In this document: one piece after another, positions 60,749-64,000 of the stretch
Position numbering within the stretch: position 1 is the first letter of the stretch
Layout: every line of letters begins with the position of its first letter
Source of the DNA: Lentzea cavernae
Lineage (GTDB): Bacteria > Actinomycetota > Actinomycetes > Mycobacteriales > Pseudonocardiaceae
Direction: 5' to 3'
Assembly: GCF_014653695.1 (NCBI RefSeq)
Contig: NZ_BNAR01000004.1
Coordinates: 514,645 to 578,644 of the forward strand
DNA: 64,000 nucleotides
Translations under genes and position numbers: made by a program
The notes under the pieces: model-generated
Database searches by the model: none
What the model was told of the DNA's origin: nothing
The model's input: only the letters and a program-made list of their open reading frames with translations

Positions 60749-61816
60749 ATGCGAATCGCGATGGTGTCGACCCAGGCAAGTCCGCTCACCGGAAACACGG
60801 CACAGGGCGCTCACGTGGCGGAGTTGTGCGCGGGACTGAGCGCTTCGAGGTACGAGGTGGTGGTCTACACCCGCCGCGATGACTCCGACTCGCCCGACGA
60901 CGTCAGGACAGCCGACGGTTACGACGTCGTGCACGTGTCCGCGGGACCGGCCCACGCCCTCGCGGAGAAGGAGCTCGTGCCGCACCTCGCCGACTTCGCC
61001 AAGTTCCTCGCCGGGCGGTGGCGGGTGCGGCCTCCGGACGTGGTGCACGCGCACCACTGGACGTCCGGGCTCGTCTCCCTGATCGGCGGGCACCGCCTCC
61101 AGGTCCCGGTGGTGCACTGCTGCCACGGGATCGGCGAGTCCGAGGTGGAGCAGCGCTCCGACGCGGAGACCCTCATCGAGCGCAGGGCCGCGTGGATCAC
61201 GGCCACGAGCTCGGTGGAGGCGGCCCGGCTGTGGCAGTCCGGTGTGCGCCGCACGCAGGTGTCCGTCCTGCCCAGCGGGGTGGACCCCGCCCTGTTCACC
61301 CCGGAGGGCCCGGCCGCGGTCCACGACGGGCGGACGCGCGTCGTCGTCGCCGGGGAGCTGGATCCCGCCGCCGGCTGCGCGGCGATCAGCGCCGTGCTGT
61401 CCACGATGGACCACGTCGAACTGGTCGACGCGCGCGCCGTGCCGCGCGGGGACCGGCCAGCGGTGCTGAGGTCGGCCGATGTCGCCGTGTGCGCCCCCAC
61501 CACCGACGTGTACGGCACCGCGGCGCTCGAGGCGATGGCGTGCGGAGTGCCCGTGGTGGCCACGGCGGTCGGCGCGCTCAACGACGTCGTGCTGCCGGAC
61601 GTGACCGGACTGCTCGTCCCGGCGCGGGACGGCCGGCGACTGGCCCGGTCGCTGAAGGCGGTGCTCGCCGACGAGACGCTCGGCGAGCGGTTCGGCATCG
61701 CCGCCCGCGACCGCGTTCTCAGCCGGTACTCACGGCGCCGGCTCGCGAGGGAGGCGGTGGCCGTGTACGAGCGGGTCACGACCAGACGGGGAAACCGCGC
61801 CGGCCGCGTGTGCTGA
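60749..61816 (+). CDS. GT4-like glycosyltransferase with shortened donor domain
   Basis: A 355-residue GT-B fold protein. The N-terminal domain is normal (RIAMVSTQASPLTGNTAQGAH, PPDVVHAHHWTSGL, VLPSGVDPALFTPEGP). In the C-terminal domain, the stretch between VVVAGELDP and RSADVAVC is 33 residues shorter than in the neighbouring paralogue. A whole strand-helix unit is lost. The nucleotide-sugar EX7E motif is changed to D-VYGTAAL-E, followed by AMACGVPVVATAVGALN. Catalysis is therefore doubtful; it could be a partner or a decayed copy. It faces its paralogue tail-to-tail, two bases apart. Confidence 0.85.
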   Translation: MRIAMVSTQASPLTGNTAQGAHVAELCAGLSASRYEVVVYTRRDDSDSPDDVRTADGYDVVHVSAGPAHALAEKELVPHLADFAKFLAGRWRVRPPDVVHAHHWTSGLVSLIGGHRLQVPVVHCCHGIGESEVEQRSDAETLIERRAAWITATSSVEAARLWQSGVRRTQVSVLPSGVDPALFTPEGPAAVHDGRTRVVVAGELDPAAGCAAISAVLSTMDHVELVDARAVPRGDRPAVLRSADVAVCAPTTDVYGTAALEAMACGVPVVATAVGALNDVVLPDVTGLLVPARDGRRLARSLKAVLADETLGERFGIAARDRVLSRYSRRRLAREAVAVYERVTTRRGNRAGRVC

Positions 61817-61818
61817 CC

Positions 61819-63030
61819 TCACCCGGCGGGTTCGTCGCGGCCCAGCACCCGGCGCAGCTTCGTGTAGACCTGGGAGTGCCCGCGCTGGGCCGTGATCACC
61901 TCGGGCCCGGTCACCCGGTCGTACGCCCGGAGGACGTCGAGCGCGACGCGGTCCCACGTGTACCGGATGGTGACGCGGTCCTGGCCCGCCGCTCCGAACT
62001 CCTGGCGGCGGACCTCGTCTCCCAGGAGGGCCCGCAGGGCCCGTGCCAGTTGCGCGGGGTTGTGCGGCGGGACGAGCAGCCCGGTCACCTGGTGCACCAC
62101 CGAGTCGGCCAGGCCGCCGGCCGCTGACGCCACCACGGGCACACCGCAGGCCATCGCTTCGAGCGCGACGACTCCGGCCGACGCGTGCCTTTGGGGACAC
62201 GCCACGACGTCCGCGGACCGGATCAGCGCGGGCATCTCCGGATGCGGCACGTGCCCGACGAAGCTGACCCTGTCCGCGACCGCGTGCCGGGCCGCCAGGT
62301 CGCGCAGGCGCTCGTGCTCCGCGTGCCCGCTCAGGAAGCGCCGCGCGGGACCGCCGGCGACCACCAGTTCGGTGCCGGTCACCGCGGTGAGCGCGAGGAT
62401 CAGGTCGTCGAGCCCGTCGCGCGGCGCCAGGTCACCGGCGAAGAGGACGCGGAGCCTGCCGGTGCGCGCGGTCGCCGGCCCGTACGGCGTGAACAGGTGC
62501 GTGTCCACGCCCCAGGGCACGGTCGAGATCCGGGACCGGCGCACGCCGAGCCGCGCCAGTTCGTCCGCCTCGGCACCGGACGTCGCGACCACTCCGGCCG
62601 CTCCCCTGCCGACCAGCCGCTCGACCTCGAGGGAGTCACCGCCCGCCAGCCCGTGGAAGCTCTGCACGATCGGGATCGAGGTGCGACGCGCGCTGAGCAC
62701 CGCACCGAGCCCGGACACCCACTGGTGCGCGTGCACGACGTCCGGGGCATCAGCCGCCCACCGCGCCGTCAGGAACCGCGCGAACTCCCCGATGTGCGGC
62801 ACGACGTCGTCCTGGCGGAGCCTGCGCGCCGGTCCGGCCGGAACGTGCACGACCTCGAACCCGTCGGCCACCTCCACCCGTGCGGGCAGGCGCTCGTCGA
62901 CCAGGCGCGTGTAGACCGTCAGCTCGTGTCCCAGCCGGTGCAGCTCCCGCGCCAGCGTCGCGACTCGCCTGCGCCTGCCGGGTGCGTCCGGCTCGGGGTT
63001 GTCCTGCACCGAGATCATCGCGATCCTCAC
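61819..63030 (-). CDS. GT4 family glycosyltransferase
   Basis: A 403-residue GT-B enzyme. GTG 63030 follows AGGAGGTGACCAG and overlaps the stop of the DUF3152 gene in a GTGA junction, so that start is firm. Motifs are RIAMISVQDNPEPDAPG, DAPDVVHAHQWVSGLGAVL, STVPWGVDTHLFTPYGP, VLFAGDLAPRDGLDDLI and LEAMACGVPVVASAAGGLADSV. The first Glu of the usual EX7E motif is replaced (A-SAGVVAL-E). It would transfer a sugar from a nucleotide donor; the acceptor is unknown. It is the tail-to-tail paralogue of the gene at 60749. Confidence 0.87.
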   Translation of the reverse strand: MRIAMISVQDNPEPDAPGRRRRVATLARELHRLGHELTVYTRLVDERLPARVEVADGFEVVHVPAGPARRLRQDDVVPHIGEFARFLTARWAADAPDVVHAHQWVSGLGAVLSARRTSIPIVQSFHGLAGGDSLEVERLVGRGAAGVVATSGAEADELARLGVRRSRISTVPWGVDTHLFTPYGPATARTGRLRVLFAGDLAPRDGLDDLILALTAVTGTELVVAGGPARRFLSGHAEHERLRDLAARHAVADRVSFVGHVPHPEMPALIRSADVVACPQRHASAGVVALEAMACGVPVVASAAGGLADSVVHQVTGLLVPPHNPAQLARALRALLGDEVRRQEFGAAGQDRVTIRYTWDRVALDVLRAYDRVTGPEVITAQRGHSQVYTKLRRVLGRDEPAG

Positions 63031-63884
63031 CTGGTCACCTCCTGGTGCGGCCACGGGTTCGGGGTGCACGTCCTGCCGTCCCGCGGGACGCTCAGCCCCT
63101 GAGGCGTCCTGGCCGTGATCTCGGCCAGCGCGTCGTTCGAGACGGAGAAGGTCTGCTGCATCATCACGGGCGCCGGCGCGCCGTCCGCGGGGCAGAACTC
63201 GTGGCCGTGCCCCAGGAAGTGCCCGACCTCGTGGTTGACGACGTACCTGCGGTACCCCTCCAGATCACCGGCGAACGACTGCGCTCCCCGGAACCACCGC
63301 GGCGCACTCACGTAGACGACCCCCTCGTGGTAGCACGACGTGTCGTACGGCAACTCGAACCCGCAGGTGGCCCGCGCGGTCTGCGTGGCGGTCAGCCGGA
63401 TCCGCACGTCCGGCTCGGCCACGTCCACCCGCCGGAACGCGACGTCGCCCGAGGCCGTCCACCCGCGCGGGTCCGCGAGGGCGGCGTCCACCGTCGCCGC
63501 GAACGCCTGGTGGGCGACCGGCAACACGGCCCCCTGCTCGACCTCGACGGAATAGGTGTGCACCTTCCCCGTGCCCACCTGCTCCGTGGTGCCCGCGATC
63601 GTCCGCCACCACCCCTCGCCCATCTCGCGCACCGGAACCCCGGGCGGCAGCTCCGGTCCTGGCCGCTTCGCCGCCTCCTTGACGACGGCGGCCGGCGGCG
63701 GTGCGGAGGTGGTCGGTGGAGGTGTCGTCGTTGCCGCCCTCACCGAAATGCTGGCCGCCGGGACCTGCGGCAGCGCCAACTCCTGCGGCGGCATCTCCTT
63801 CTGCGGCAACACCTTCAGCATCCCGACCGTCACTCCCGCAAGGGCCGCCGCCAGGACGTACAGAACGATTCTTCCCACGCTCAT
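63027..63884 (-). CDS. DUF3152 metallopeptidase-like membrane-anchored protein
   Basis: A 285-residue protein. ATG 63884 is chosen because GGGGGAG lies eight bases before it; an in-frame GTG at 63893 abuts that site. An N-terminal hydrophobic helix (IVLYVLAAALAGVTVGML) anchors it, followed by a Pro/Thr-rich linker (about 45-80) and the DUF3152 domain. HEVGHFLGHGH gives zinc ligands His218, His222 and His228 with Glu219 (HEXXHXXGXXH), and a Met follows in APVMMQQTF. This is a metzincin-like site facing outside. Cysteines near 174, 184, 231 and beyond suggest disulfides. It is translationally coupled to the downstream glycosyltransferase by a 4-base overlap. Confidence 0.87.
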   Translation of the reverse strand: MSVGRIVLYVLAAALAGVTVGMLKVLPQKEMPPQELALPQVPAASISVRAATTTPPPTTSAPPPAAVVKEAAKRPGPELPPGVPVREMGEGWWRTIAGTTEQVGTGKVHTYSVEVEQGAVLPVAHQAFAATVDAALADPRGWTASGDVAFRRVDVAEPDVRIRLTATQTARATCGFELPYDTSCYHEGVVYVSAPRWFRGAQSFAGDLEGYRRYVVNHEVGHFLGHGHEFCPADGAPAPVMMQQTFSVSNDALAEITARTPQGLSVPRDGRTCTPNPWPHQEVTR

Positions 63885-64000
63885 GGTGCGCACTCCCCCG
63901 TCACGAGCAGCTGAACAACACAGGGCAACGCGCCTGGTGCAGCGCCGCCCTGGCGTCCGGTTGAAGACCTTCCCCGGGCCCGCGCTCCCGCCCGGACACC

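Noticed and set aside
1-64000. tRNA, rRNA, integrase, transposase or attachment sites
   Set aside because: I looked for tRNA-like cloverleaf ends, transposase DDE motifs and integrase motifs along the annotated frames and found none.

Overview
The window is very GC-rich, uses GTG starts often, ends nearly every codon in G or C, and is packed with AfsR/SARP, LacI, AraC, MarR and LAL-type LuxR regulators. Its solute-binding proteins are lipoproteins and its carbohydrate ABC importers have no local ATPase. This points to a filamentous actinobacterium, most likely of the Pseudonocardiaceae (Lentzea, Saccharothrix or Actinosynnema type). That placement is inference from gene style, not from a marker gene. 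I see no rRNA, tRNA, CRISPR array, prophage or insertion sequence; the window looks like chromosome with accessory catabolic and regulatory islands.

Layout. (1) 1-5859: an alpha-glucoside uptake operon on the minus strand (GH13 glucosidase, lipoprotein, two permeases, the last cut by the window edge) with a divergent LacI regulator and a palindromic operator between them. The GH13 enzyme carries a seven-copy 30-bp repeat in its last coding exon-like stretch. (2) 5856-11083: two divergent AfsR/SARP-type regulators, with no biosynthetic cluster beside them. (3) 11117-13116: ribA, a nitroreductase, a marR gene and an arsR remnant in one direction, under a promoter flanked by a perfect 14-bp inverted repeat. 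(4) 13230-17664: a 1403-residue protein joining histidine kinase, receiver, PP2C phosphatase and anti-sigma-type kinase, overlapping a STAS anti-anti-sigma gene. (5) 17661-24307: a membrane-anchored hydrolase and an AraC regulator facing a Baeyer-Villiger monooxygenase, a GMC oxidoreductase, an acetoacetate-decarboxylase-like protein and a secreted esterase, a layout like virS-mymA of mycobacteria. (6) 24306-30446: a 155-bp foldback element, then AlkC, an aldo/keto reductase, an AraC regulator, a GNAT enzyme, an HD-LuxR protein and a DsrE protein.

(7) 30490-43819: the largest system, an eight-gene minus-strand operon of about 12 kb plus a divergent LacI gene. It encodes an intracellular GH127 enzyme, an ABC importer, a secreted metzincin protease, a secreted GH127-LamG enzyme, a secreted GH43 enzyme and a secreted MGH1-like glycosidase with a discoidin-type domain. 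Together these suggest extracellular stripping and import of L-arabinofuranose-containing oligosaccharides, perhaps from hydroxyproline-rich plant glycoproteins. (8) 43823-47872: CPD photolyase facing an unknown protein, an SDR-DUF2867 protein and an AIM24 protein. (9) 47978-50755: a LAL regulator converging on (10) 50768-55799, two large unrecognised genes that form the least explained unit of the window. (11) 55972-64000: a secreted glycosidase with calcium-binding and carbohydrate-binding modules, a frameshifted RibD-C/DHFR-like gene, ogt, two small secreted paralogues, two tail-to-tail glycosyltransferase paralogues (one with a damaged donor domain) and a DUF3152 metallopeptidase-like protein.

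Both complete or partial sugar importers lack an ATPase gene here, as expected where one shared MsiK-type ATPase serves several importers. Several genes between 19.6 and 28.5 kb have a TANNNT box 6-7 bases before the start codon and no Shine-Dalgarno sequence, which suggests leaderless transcripts.
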